From contig NZ_CP036291.1 in the NCBI RefSeq assembly GCF_007750855.1, positions 1,922,001 to 1,986,000 on the forward strand: 64,000 bases of DNA, written 5' to 3'. This document shows positions 42,560 through 51,511 of the stretch, piece by piece. Both the position numbers and the translations under genes were made by a program. The notes under the pieces were generated by a model, which saw only the letters and a program-made list of their open reading frames with translations, was not told where the DNA came from and did not search any database. The DNA is from Pirellulimonas nuda. GTDB lineage: Bacteria > Planctomycetota > Planctomycetia > Pirellulales > Lacipirellulaceae. Numbering within the stretch: the first letter of the stretch is position 1; each line of letters begins with the position of its first letter.

Positions 42560-44773
42560 TTAGGCCTGGGCCGTTTGTTCTTTGGCCATCAAGTACGACT
42601 TCAGGCTGGCCAACAGGAGCCGAGCCCTCTCGACCGCGCCGGCCCGGCGTAGGTCGCCGTCCCGGCGGGGCCGGATCTGCACTTCGGCGACCGTTTGCAC
42701 GTACTTTCCGGCCGCCAATCCGGCCGTGTTGCAGCGCTCCGTGTGGGTTTCGGAGAGGGTCAGGTCGATCTGGAAGGCGATCGGCTTGTCCCCTTTGCGC
42801 ATCGATCGATCGACCGAAGCGCACTGGGTGGTCATCCGCAGCCGGTTCTCACCGGTTTTGACGATCTTGGCGTCGTGGTCGGAGATAAAGCCGCGGAGCT
42901 TCTCGACCGCCACGTTCATGGGCACGTCGCACACCAGCGCGACCTCGACGACTCCGGACGACCGACGCTCACCCGTGGCGCCGGCGCCGCGGCCGAACGA
43001 GAACCCCGTCCACCACGCGCCTTGCGCTTTCTTGGCTTCCACCGCATCTCCTCCGAGTTGGACCACTTGGTTTCGGCCCTGCTCCTTGGCCATCAGCAAG
43101 CCGCGATCAGCGCGGCGGATCAAAGTTTCCGGGGTGTCCCCCGCCTGCAGTTCCGTAACTCCAAAGCTGGCCGTAAACGGCTGATTGCCCAGGCACTCGT
43201 GCACCATGGCGGCCAGCTTCTTCCGCATCAGCTCCGCCCGGCGGGCCGCGGCGTTGAGGCCGCAGTCTGCACACAGCACGACGAACTCTTCGCCGCCGTA
43301 GCGGGCGACCAGGTCGCCGGAGCGGCACAAGGTCTTCAGCAGGTTGGCGAAGGCGATGATCGCGGTGTCGCCCGCCTGGTGGCCGTGCGTGTCGTTGATC
43401 AGCTTGAATCGGTCGATGTCCGCCATCACAAGGCTGCAGGCCAGCCCCGAGGCCAAGTGGGTCTCGATGAACTGCTCAAGCATCCGATCGAACTCGGCCC
43501 TGTTGGCCACCTGCGTCATCGGGTCTTTGGTCATCTCAACGTGCAGCGCCAAGCAGCGGGCCTCCAGGCTCTGCTCGCTCGAGACGTCGCGGAGCATAAT
43601 CGCGGCGCCGGCCGGTTGACGCACCGGGACCACGTGGAGGTCGACGTAAACGTGCTTGCCGCTGCGTCCGAGGATGCTCACCCGGCGGATGTCTTGCACG
43701 CCGCCGCGGATCGCGGCCGTCACGGGGCATTCGTCGTCCGCCATCCTGCGTCCGCTGGCCTCGGCCATGTCGAGGAGGGTTGGGCGGAGCAACTGGCCGA
43801 TCGCGGCGCTGGGGTCGACCCCGGCGAGGCGCTGCATCCCCGTGTTCCACAGCGTGATGCGGAGCTGCGAATCGACGAAGATAACCCCGTCGTGCATGTT
43901 GTCGATCAGCGACTGCTCGAAGGCGCTCCTGGCCGTGGTTGGGTCGCTGTTCAGCGGCCCTACGATCGCCTCCTCGGGATGCCACCCCACCGGAGATTCG
44001 TGCGGCGTTAACGCGCTCAGCCAGCGTCGGCCGACTTCCTCACGCAGGGCGCTCTGGTCTTGAGCGAAGTGCTCGGTGAAGCTCCGCACCAGGTCGGGAT
44101 CAAACTGAGTGCCGGAGTGCTTCAACAGCTCGGCAAGCGCCGCGTCTCGCGTTTTGGCGGGGCGATAGATGTGATCGGTCGTCATCGAGTCGAACGCGTC
44201 GGCGATCGCCAGCATCCGCGCCGTTACCGATGGAGGGGCCCCGCGGCCATCGATCGGGCGATTGGATCCGTCGAACCACTGCGACATCTCGAGCAGGGTA
44301 TCGATGACCCCCTGCGGGGCGCCTGCGGCCATCAGCACGTGGCTGGCGAGGTCCGGGTGCCGGCTGATGATCTCGTACTCGTCATCGTTGAGCCGGCCCG
44401 GCTTGAGCATTACCGCGTCGGGCACGCCGATCTTGCCGATGTCGTGCAGCAACGCGGCCGACTCCAGCACGTCACGCAGGTGCTCGGGCATCCGCAGCGC
44501 GGCGCCCCAGGTGCTGCACGAGACGGCGACGCGATAGCAGTGGTCGGCCGTCGGCGTGTGCTTGCAGCGCAACGCGGTAAACAACGCCGACGCCATCCCC
44601 AGCCGGCCTTGCACGGACGGCATCCCACGCGACGGGCATACCGGGGCGGCGCTGAGCCCGCTGGCCTCGGCGGCGAGGCACAACTGGTCCAGCGGGGGCA
44701 CAGCCATGAAGTCCGCCGACGTTAGGCCTGGCGCCTGAGCCGCTTGCGGTGCGTCTATCAATGGTGCGCCCAT
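42560..44773 (-). CDS. HD-domain / PAS / GGDEF signalling protein (probable diguanylate cyclase)
   Basis: The roughly 737-residue soluble regulator has an HD domain with LLHDIGKIGVPDAV near residue 110. Where HD-GYP phosphodiesterases have HHExxDGxGYP, this protein has MSQWFDGSNRPIDGRG, so metal binding and c-di-GMP hydrolysis are doubtful. A PAS domain follows at about 290-400 (NMHDGVIFVDSQLRITLWNT), then a full GGDEF domain with intact RYGGEEFVVL near 492, predicted to make c-di-GMP. After it come about 150 residues of an unrecognised domain (VEVALVCDVPMNVAVEKLRG onward). The start is uncertain: ATG 44773 is used; GTG 44887 would extend it. Confidence 0.85.
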   Translation of the reverse strand: MGAPLIDAPQAAQAPGLTSADFMAVPPLDQLCLAAEASGLSAAPVCPSRGMPSVQGRLGMASALFTALRCKHTPTADHCYRVAVSCSTWGAALRMPEHLRDVLESAALLHDIGKIGVPDAVMLKPGRLNDDEYEIISRHPDLASHVLMAAGAPQGVIDTLLEMSQWFDGSNRPIDGRGAPPSVTARMLAIADAFDSMTTDHIYRPAKTRDAALAELLKHSGTQFDPDLVRSFTEHFAQDQSALREEVGRRWLSALTPHESPVGWHPEEAIVGPLNSDPTTARSAFEQSLIDNMHDGVIFVDSQLRITLWNTGMQRLAGVDPSAAIGQLLRPTLLDMAEASGRRMADDECPVTAAIRGGVQDIRRVSILGRSGKHVYVDLHVVPVRQPAGAAIMLRDVSSEQSLEARCLALHVEMTKDPMTQVANRAEFDRMLEQFIETHLASGLACSLVMADIDRFKLINDTHGHQAGDTAIIAFANLLKTLCRSGDLVARYGGEEFVVLCADCGLNAAARRAELMRKKLAAMVHECLGNQPFTASFGVTELQAGDTPETLIRRADRGLLMAKEQGRNQVVQLGGDAVEAKKAQGAWWTGFSFGRGAGATGERRSSGVVEVALVCDVPMNVAVEKLRGFISDHDAKIVKTGENRLRMTTQCASVDRSMRKGDKPIAFQIDLTLSETHTERCNTAGLAAGKYVQTVAEVQIRPRRDGDLRRAGAVERARLLLASLKSYLMAKEQTAQA

Positions 44774-45051
44774 CAATTCGTCTTGGATGGCAGATTCATA
44801 ACCAGGAACGTGCAAGCCTAGGTCAGCCCCCCCAGGGTGATGGAGGCTTTTTCCGGGCCTAAGGCCGTTGGCCGACGCGGGCGCCACGCCTGTCCGCTAC
44901 AGCTTGCCCAAACCGAACTACCCCAGAGCGTGCTGATCCTCGGCGGCCAGGTTTGCCGAAACCGATTGTGCCGGCAGGGACGTATGGTGCGCCGGTATGC
45001 GGGCGGGCGCGGGTATCCACGCATCACCAGCCACTCGATCAGGGCGGAACG

Positions 45052-46161
45052 ATGGCAGCAGCGGTTTCAAGAACCGATCGTCGACGACGCGCACTCCAGG
45101 ACAGCAGCGCTGCGGCTTCTACTAGCGCTCCGGGAGAAGGGCAGCCGGCTTCGGAGCAGCGCAGCGCCGCGTCCTACGACCGGCCCGACCAGAGCCTCGG
45201 CTTTCTCGCCGCGCAAAGCCTGGTGCCGCAGAACGCTTGGCTGCTAGCGGCGTGCTCCACCGCGGGCGTCGCCGCAGCGATCGGCGGGGTGGCGCTGCTG
45301 GACCGGTTTGCCGGTTCGCCGGTTGTTTCTGGCATCGCGGCCCTCAACCTCGGCTCTGCCCAGGCGGCGACCGCCTGGCTCGAGTCGGTGCTGCTGCTGG
45401 CCGCTGGGGGCTTTGCTCTGCTGGTATACCGGATGCGGCGGCGGCGGACGGATGACTTTCGCGGCTGCTACCGCTGGTGGTTGGCGGCGGTGATCGGGCT
45501 GCCGATCGCGGCACTCTGCGTGGGGGTTGGGTTGCACGGCGACGCCGCACGCCTAGCCGGCGCGCGGCTGGGTTGGACGGCCGAAACGTCGCGCGCCGTC
45601 TCGCTCGTGGCGCCTCTCGCCGCGGTGCTGCTGCCTCTTGCTCTGCGGCTCGGTTGGCAGATGCGCAGCGCTCCGCTCGCGATGACGCAGTTGATCGGGG
45701 CGTCGGCCGCCTACGCAGTCGGCCTGTCGGCCGCGTTTGGCTTCTTGCCAGCGGCCTGGTCTAGCGTGTCGCTGCACGCGGCCCCGCTGGTGGGCGCCGT
45801 GCTGCTGATCGGGTGCCTGGCGGCTTTCGCCAGGCGGATGGTGCTGGAGGCATCGGGCAGCGTCGCGCAGCGGGCGCCACGCAAACCCAAGCAGGCGGCC
45901 GCCAAGCCAGAGCCGTCGGCCAAACCAGCGATCAAGATCGCCGCCTCGACGGAACCGGCCGAAGCCGCCCCGGTCAAACCGGCGCCCCCGCAGCCGACCA
46001 AGAAGCAGCCGGCCGCCAGCGATGAATCTTCGAAATGGGTAAGCGGCGCGGAAGACGGCTACCGCGACGACTACGAAGACGGCGCAGAGAACCAGGGCCG
46101 CCTCTCCAAGGCGGAACGCAAGCGTCTACGCCGCGCCCAGGCCGACAAGCGGGCCGCGTAG
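45052..46161 (+). CDS. Multi-spanning membrane protein with charged C-terminal tail
   Basis: In this 369-residue protein of unknown family the first about 60 residues are polar. About six hydrophobic segments follow between residues 63 and 270 (for example LLAACSTAGVAAAIGGVALL, WLESVLLLAAGGFALLVYRM, WWLAAVIGLPIAALCVGVGL, AVSLVAPLAAVLLPLALRLG). The tail is rich in Lys, Pro, Ala, then Asp/Glu, ending KAERKRLRRAQADKRAA. It probably sits in the inner membrane with a disordered cytoplasmic tail. It is divergent from the signalling gene at 44773 and 94 nt upstream of gltX. Confidence 0.7.
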   Translation: MAAAVSRTDRRRRALQDSSAAASTSAPGEGQPASEQRSAASYDRPDQSLGFLAAQSLVPQNAWLLAACSTAGVAAAIGGVALLDRFAGSPVVSGIAALNLGSAQAATAWLESVLLLAAGGFALLVYRMRRRRTDDFRGCYRWWLAAVIGLPIAALCVGVGLHGDAARLAGARLGWTAETSRAVSLVAPLAAVLLPLALRLGWQMRSAPLAMTQLIGASAAYAVGLSAAFGFLPAAWSSVSLHAAPLVGAVLLIGCLAAFARRMVLEASGSVAQRAPRKPKQAAAKPEPSAKPAIKIAASTEPAEAAPVKPAPPQPTKKQPAASDESSKWVSGAEDGYRDDYEDGAENQGRLSKAERKRLRRAQADKRAA

Positions 46162-46255
46162 CGCCAGGGGGCCCGGGCGGGGCTCGCTTCACGCTGCGGG
46201 CCATCGCGGCTAGTCTAGCGGGCGGATGTAGCCTCCCCCCGCCCGGCGCCGCACG

Positions 46256-47842
46256 ATGACCGTCCGTACCCGCTTCGCTCCCAGCCCCACCGGTTACCTG
46301 CACATCGGCGGGGTCCGCACGGCGCTGTTCAACTGGTTGCTCGCCCGCCAGGCCGGCGGCCAGTTTTTGTTGCGGATCGACGACACAGACGCCGAGCGGA
46401 ATGTCGAGGAGGCCCTCGAGCCGATCCTGCACGGGTTCCGCTGGCTGGGGCTCGACTGGGACGAGGGGCCCGGCGCCGAAGGCCCGCACGGGCCCTATTT
46501 CCAGTCGCAGCGTGCGGGACTGTACCAGGACGCGGTCGACCGGCTCCTGGCGTGCGGGGCCGCCTACCGCGACTTCGCCACCCCGGAAGAACTGCAGGCC
46601 GAGCGCGACGCCGCTACCGCGGCCGGCGTGCCGTTCACCTATAGCCGCAAGTGGATGGCCGAATCGGACGCGGACGCCCAGCGTTTTGCTGGCGCCGGCC
46701 GTGCCGGCGTGGTGCGTCTGAAGATGCCCCGCGAAGGGACGCTGGTGCTGGACGACCTGGTCCGCGGGCAGGTGCGGTTCGATTGGGCGCGCGAGCAAGA
46801 CCACGTCGTGCAGCGCGCCGACGGCACGTGCCTGTACCATTTGGCGACGGTCGTGGACGACCACGCCATGCAGATCACCCACGTCGTCCGCGCCGAAGAG
46901 CACCTGTCCAACACGCCCAGACAGGCGTTTATCTACCAGGCGCTCGGGCACGAGGCCCCCCGCTTCGCTCACCTGCCGGTGGTCGCGGAGCCGGGGAGCA
47001 AGAACAAGCTCAGCAAACGCAAGCTCGACAAGTACCTCAAGCACCGCGACTTCGCCGGTTTGATGGCCCGCGGCCAGCAGATCGCCGACCGGGTCGGGTT
47101 GAAAACCTCTGCGGAGACGTTCAACCCGGTGATCGTTGACTTCTACGAGCAGATCGGGTTTCTTCCAGACGCGCTGCTCAACTACCTGCTGCTGCTCGGT
47201 TGGTCGCTCGACGATTCGACCGAAGAGTTTACTCGCGAGGCGATGATCGAGTCGTTCTCGCTCGAACGCGTCAACAAATCGCCCGCTAGTTTCGACCCGC
47301 AGAAGCTGCTTTCGTTCCAGGACCGGGCGATGCAGCAGCTCCCACTCAAGCAGCGGGTCTCGTGCTGCGTGCACTTCCTGCGGCTAGCGGGGCTGGTGAG
47401 CGACCCACCGGCGTGCGACACCGGGCCCTACGTGACGCAGATCGTCGCGGCGGCCGGCGACCGCATCAAGCTGGCGGGCGACATCCTGGACTACGACGAC
47501 TTCTTTATTGCGGACGACGCCCTGCCGTACGACCCCAAGGCGTTCGAGAAGAGGATCGCCAAACCGGACGAGGCGGTTGGCCTGCTCTCGGGGTTCCGCG
47601 ACCTTCTGACTAACACTAGCGAGGAGCTTACCGCCGCGTCCGCGGAGACGATGCTCAAGCAGTTTCTCGAGGCCCAAAACGCCCAGATCGGTCAGTTGAT
47701 CCATGCCCTGCGGGTGGCGCTCACCGGAAAGGGGGTCGGGTTTGGCGTCTTCGATCAACTGGCGATCCTCGGCCCAGAACGGAGCGCCAGGCGGATCGAC
47801 CGAGCGATCCACACCGCCCGCGGGGGGGACGCGTCGGGCTAA
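46256..47842 (+). CDS. gltX: Glutamyl-tRNA synthetase
   Basis: This 528-residue class I aminoacyl-tRNA synthetase charges tRNA-Glu. The HIGH-type motif is in [30 protein letters not shown] binds glutamate/ATP, the KMSKS equivalent is [11 protein letters not shown], and the C-terminal anticodon-binding helical domain runs from about 350 on. It is somewhat longer than many bacterial GluRS (about 470-490) owing to insertions near the KLSKR loop ([18 protein letters not shown]), a form seen in planctomycetes as far as I recall. The ATG start at 46256 is clear. Confidence 0.96.
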   Translation: MTVRTRFAPSPTGYLHIGGVRTALFNWLLARQAGGQFLLRIDDTDAERNVEEALEPILHGFRWLGLDWDEGPGAEGPHGPYFQSQRAGLYQDAVDRLLACGAAYRDFATPEELQAERDAATAAGVPFTYSRKWMAESDADAQRFAGAGRAGVVRLKMPREGTLVLDDLVRGQVRFDWAREQDHVVQRADGTCLYHLATVVDDHAMQITHVVRAEEHLSNTPRQAFIYQALGHEAPRFAHLPVVAEPGSKNKLSKRKLDKYLKHRDFAGLMARGQQIADRVGLKTSAETFNPVIVDFYEQIGFLPDALLNYLLLLGWSLDDSTEEFTREAMIESFSLERVNKSPASFDPQKLLSFQDRAMQQLPLKQRVSCCVHFLRLAGLVSDPPACDTGPYVTQIVAAAGDRIKLAGDILDYDDFFIADDALPYDPKAFEKRIAKPDEAVGLLSGFRDLLTNTSEELTAASAETMLKQFLEAQNAQIGQLIHALRVALTGKGVGFGVFDQLAILGPERSARRIDRAIHTARGGDASG

Positions 47843-47954
47843 AAACCAGCCCGTGGCGTTTGAACCCGCGGCCGCCCGCTAGTTAAACTGAGGGCGGTTT
47901 GCGGGCGTCACTGACGGGGCCCCATCCTGCATTTCGAGGGGGGGGGAGCCACCG

Positions 47955-49487
47955 ATGTCTGAGCCCGGCCACGACCGCGCCGGCCCGTCTACTTCGGACC
48001 GGCTCGAAGAGGCGCGGCAGCGGCTCACCCGGCTCGAGGTCGAGGCGCACCGCCTCCGCGCAGACCTCGCGCGGATGGAGGCCGATCGCGAGGACACGAT
48101 CGCGGACGCAATGGAGCTCGGCCGAGAGCCGCTCAACCGTGCCGAAGCGCCACTCCAAGCGACCCCCGACTCGCCCCCACCGGTGTTTCACGCCACACCT
48201 CATCCGGCCGCCAAACGCTACCAGCCGACGCCAGCCGATCGGGCGGTCTCAAGCAAAGACAGTGTGCCCGCGGAGCCTGCCCGGCCGGCTTTCACACCCG
48301 CCACAGGCGCCCGGTTCTCTGCGGGTCGCGGGTCGGTCGAAGCGCCCGGCACGCCCCGAGCCCAACGCCCGCGAGGCGCGATCGTCTCGTCCAAGCCCCT
48401 GCCACGCCGGCGGGGCGGGCGCAACCCAGGGGCAAAACCGGGCACGAAACGCCGCCGCAATAAAACGCCCTCGTGGGTGATCAGTGTGCTCGTGCACGTG
48501 GCGCTGCTGCTGCTGTTCGGGCTGGCGACCTTCGCCACGCTCCAGAACGACCCCCAGTTGTTTTTCGCCTCGGCGTCCGAGACCGACGACCTGAACGATG
48601 AGATGCTCGACTTCTCTGAGTTCGAGTTTGAAGAGTCCGACCTCGAGGACGTGCAGTTCGAAGAGGTGGCGCTGGAGTCGGTGGTCGAGAACGCAATGGA
48701 GCTGGAGTCCCCCGAAATGGAGTCGTCCGCCGCCGCCCAGATCGGCGACTCGCTGAGCGATCTCGCTGCGATGGACGTCGGGTCGCTCATGACTGCCGTG
48801 AACGTAGGCGGCAGCACCGACGGCGGAACGGCGGGGCAGGGGAGCGGCGACGCTTCCGGCGGCCGGATGGGTTCGATCAGCTTTTTTGGCCGCAAGGTGC
48901 AGGCCGGCAGGGTGATGTTTGTGTTGGATAATTCCGCCAGCATGGTCGACGGCCGGATGGAGACCGCGCTGCTCGAAGTGCAACGCAGCGTGGCGGCGCT
49001 GTCTCCCAAGCAGAGCTTTTACGTGTGCGTCTATTCGGACGAGGCCTTCCCGATGTTCTACCCGCAGCCGACGCTGGAGATGATCCCCGCGACCCCGGCC
49101 AACAAACAACGGCTGGCGAGCTGGCTGACCACCGTGCCGATCGGGCCGGGCGACTACCGCAGCCAGATCGCCGCGCTCGAGGGCGCCGTGAACCTGCGCC
49201 CGGACGTAATCTACCTGCTGACGGACGAAGACATCCGGTCGAGTGTAGCGAAGGAGTTCTTGCTGACCCCCAAGAGGTTCGGGGTCCCGATGCACGTGTT
49301 CGGCATGACGGCCACCAACGCCGATGGCATCGCGCTGCTGGAGGCCATCGCCGCTGCCCAGGGGGGCGGGTACCAAGACGTGACGATCAGCCCGGACGCC
49401 CAATCGCAAGCAAAAGCCAGGCCGATCCGCCGGTACCGGAAGCCAGACACCTGGATGTCGTCGACGACGGCGCCGGGCGTGCGGTAA
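47955..49487 (+). CDS. Single-span membrane protein with C-terminal von Willebrand factor A domain
   Basis: The 510-residue protein has four parts. An N-terminal coiled coil (RLEEARQRLTRLEVEAHRL) comes first, then a Pro/Arg-rich basic linker. One membrane helix at about 173-195 (ISVLVHVALLLLFGLATFAT, TonB/TolA-like) is followed by a very acidic segment at about 206-255 (FSEFEFEESDLEDVQFEE). The vWA domain begins near 317 (GRVMFVLDNSASMVDGRM), with MIDAS DNSAS intact and later VIYLLTDEDIR. The vWA part should lie outside the cytoplasm and bind a partner through a divalent metal. A run of ten G residues precedes the start. It is convergent with fabD. Confidence 0.83.
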   Translation: MSEPGHDRAGPSTSDRLEEARQRLTRLEVEAHRLRADLARMEADREDTIADAMELGREPLNRAEAPLQATPDSPPPVFHATPHPAAKRYQPTPADRAVSSKDSVPAEPARPAFTPATGARFSAGRGSVEAPGTPRAQRPRGAIVSSKPLPRRRGGRNPGAKPGTKRRRNKTPSWVISVLVHVALLLLFGLATFATLQNDPQLFFASASETDDLNDEMLDFSEFEFEESDLEDVQFEEVALESVVENAMELESPEMESSAAAQIGDSLSDLAAMDVGSLMTAVNVGGSTDGGTAGQGSGDASGGRMGSISFFGRKVQAGRVMFVLDNSASMVDGRMETALLEVQRSVAALSPKQSFYVCVYSDEAFPMFYPQPTLEMIPATPANKQRLASWLTTVPIGPGDYRSQIAALEGAVNLRPDVIYLLTDEDIRSSVAKEFLLTPKRFGVPMHVFGMTATNADGIALLEAIAAAQGGGYQDVTISPDAQSQAKARPIRRYRKPDTWMSSTTAPGVR

Positions 49488-49512
49488 GGCTGGCTTCGCC
49501 TGTTGTCGTGGC

Positions 49513-50427
49513 TTAGGCCGTGACGTTCTCGCAGGACGCCTTGCGATCGATCCGCTTCATCAGCCCCTTGAGCACCCGACCGGGGCCGACCTCGTAGAAC
49601 CGCCCCGCGCCGTGCTGGTCGAGCAGCCAACGGATCGAGTCTTCCCAGCGGACCGGGTTCACCACCTGGCGGATCAGCAGGTCGCGGATCTCTTCGGGGT
49701 CGGAGTGGGGCAGGGCGTCGACGTTCGACACCACGGGGATCCGCGGCGCGTTGAGGGTCGCCCCAGCGAGCTTGGCGGCGACCCGGTCGACCGCGGGCGC
49801 CATCAACGCGGTGTGGAACGCGCCGGCGACCGCCAGCGGCACTACCCGCATCGCGCCGGCGGCCTCGGCGAGGTCGCCGACCCGCTCGCAGGCGCTGGTC
49901 GATCCAGAGACGACGATGTTGCCGGGGCAAAGCATGTTGGCGACATCCAACACGTCGTCGCCGCGTGCCTGGTCACAGACGTCGGTCACCACCTTGAGGT
50001 CGAGTCCAAGGATGCTCACCATGCCGCTGGGCGAGGCCTCGGAGGCGTCCTGCATCGCGGCGCCGCGCTCGGCCACCACGCGCAGGCCGTCCTCGAACGA
50101 CATCACGCCGGCGAACACGAGCGCCGTGTATTCGCCTAGGCTGAGCCCGGCGGAAGCGGAGCACTGCTCCACGACTTCGGGGGACTGCTGCTTGAGCTCT
50201 TCGAGGGCGGCGAGGCTGGCGACAAAGATCGCGGGCTGGCTGTAGGCGGTCGAGTCGAGCTCCTCTGCGGGGCCGCCGGCGCAGAGCTCCAGCAAGTCGT
50301 AGCCAAGAATATCAGAGGCCCGAGAGAAGAGCGCGGCCGCCGCGGGGAGCCGCTGGCACAACTCTTTCCCCATCCCAACCGACTGCGCTCCCTGCCCGGG
50401 AAACAAGAGCGCGATGCGTTCGCCCAT
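49513..50427 (-). CDS. fabD: Malonyl-CoA:ACP transacylase
   Basis: The 304-residue enzyme transfers malonate to acyl carrier protein for fatty-acid synthesis. Features are FPGQGAQSVGMG at the start, the nucleophile Ser in GLSLGEYTALVFAG, the Arg in VAERGAAMQDA, and the catalytic His in AGAFHTALMAPA. The C-terminal GPGRVLKGLMKRI is usual. It is preceded on the same strand by rpmF (73-nt gap), a common bacterial arrangement of the lipid-synthesis locus, although plsX and fabH are missing here. Confidence 0.95.
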   Translation of the reverse strand: MGERIALLFPGQGAQSVGMGKELCQRLPAAAALFSRASDILGYDLLELCAGGPAEELDSTAYSQPAIFVASLAALEELKQQSPEVVEQCSASAGLSLGEYTALVFAGVMSFEDGLRVVAERGAAMQDASEASPSGMVSILGLDLKVVTDVCDQARGDDVLDVANMLCPGNIVVSGSTSACERVGDLAEAAGAMRVVPLAVAGAFHTALMAPAVDRVAAKLAGATLNAPRIPVVSNVDALPHSDPEEIRDLLIRQVVNPVRWEDSIRWLLDQHGAGRFYEVGPGRVLKGLMKRIDRKASCENVTA

Positions 50428-50500
50428 GATTCAGCTACCCGGAAGAATGATTCGATCGCGGAAGAACGCGGCCCGAAGGCAAGCCTGCTAGGGCCCGGCG

Positions 50501-50683
50501 CTACTCGGGCTCGACCATCGTACGGCCCATGTAGTGGCCGCAGTTTGGATTGGGGCACACGACGTGGGTCGGGATCATCGTGCCGCACTTGGGGCACGAA
50601 TGGAGCTGGCGGGGGGTGAGCCGGTCGTGCGAACGACGGCTGCCAGTACGGGCGTTGGAGTGCTTTCGCTTCGGGACGGCCAT
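50501..50683 (-). CDS. rpmF: 50S ribosomal protein L32
   Basis: This 60-residue protein has the universal start MAVPKRKHSNARTGSRRSH. A four-cysteine zinc ribbon follows (CPKC then CPNPNC), making it the zinc-binding C+ form. It is a structural protein of the large subunit. It is located directly upstream of fabD. Confidence 0.96.
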   Translation of the reverse strand: MAVPKRKHSNARTGSRRSHDRLTPRQLHSCPKCGTMIPTHVVCPNPNCGHYMGRTMVEPE

Positions 50684-51262
50684 GGAACTGCCTGGCGAGT
50701 AAGTCTGCTAAGGGAACCGGTGATTTGTGTTGTTTCGAGCCTCGGAAGATAAGCGGTCGTACCGGGTTGCGTCAACCCGCCCGCCGAAATCTGGCAAATC
50801 TCGCTCAAGCGCGCTTCCCACCGGCTCCGATGCCAACGATAATGCATGGAGAGGGGTCGGCTCACGCCGGACCCCGCCGCTTCGGACCGCAGAGAGGCAG
50901 ATGTCGCAGTGTGCTGGACATCGTGACCCGTCCCGAAGCCCCGCTCGACGGGGGGCTTGGACTCTCTTGCCGCTCCTGCTGGGGCCGACACGCTCGCCTA
51001 GCCCGCCGGACCTTCCCGGCGGAGGCGAAAGCCCCCCGACACGTGCACCTCTGTATGGGGGCGCTGGCCGTTGAGGGATTTTCCCCGCCGATGCCGCCCT
51101 TGTCTTGACGGACACCCCGTCCGTCCGCCGATCGTTCTCTTTCCCCACGACGTACCGCAGCACGCAGCCGTTGCGTGCGCGGTCGACGTCGAACCCGCTG
51201 GCCGTGCCGGTGTCCTACCTGCACCGGCGCCGCGGGGCGTCGTTCACCCCGGAGGCATCTTC
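50684..51262. other. Gene-poor interval upstream of rpmF
   Basis: Several open frames on both strands overlap here but none has convincing composition, a recognisable domain or a good ribosome site. The interval should contain the rpmF promoter. I looked for RNase P, tmRNA and SRP RNA conserved motifs and did not find them. A structured RNA remains possible because GC-rich complementary stretches are frequent (for example GGCGGAGGCGAAAGCCCCCC around 51020). Confidence 0.35.
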
Positions 51263-51493
51263 ATGCCCATCACTTCGTTCCGCGTGTTCGATCTGATCGT
51301 CAACCCGGCCCGCGGCTCGCGGCAAGATGGCCGGTGGCCCGTGGCGCCGAGCCGCGGTTGGCGGCCCCCCAGCGAAGAACGCTACGACCACCGCGTGCGG
51401 GCCAGGATGCCGGCCTCGGCGGCGCAGTACCTGCGGCCACGCAACGCACTAGGGCGACGCGGCGGCCGTCCAGAGCCTGCTTTTGCCGGGTAA
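51263..51493 (+). CDS. Possible small basic protein, unknown
   Basis: The 76-residue frame begins MPITSFRVFDLIVNPARGSR, preceded by GGAGG 7 nt upstream of ATG 51263, which is the main support. It is rich in Arg, Pro and Ala with no known domain. It ends 18 nt before the ruvB stop on the opposite strand. It may be a real lineage-specific small gene or chance. Confidence 0.4.
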   Translation: MPITSFRVFDLIVNPARGSRQDGRWPVAPSRGWRPPSEERYDHRVRARMPASAAQYLRPRNALGRRGGRPEPAFAG

Positions 51494-51511
51494 ACCCCAA
51501 CGCGGATCGCG

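Noticed and set aside
45974-47374. A 466-codon minus-strand frame opposite gltX
   Set aside because: No domain is visible and it overlaps a textbook glutamyl-tRNA synthetase.
50684-51262. RNase P RNA, tmRNA or SRP RNA gene
   Set aside because: The conserved cores of these RNAs were looked for by eye and not found on either strand.
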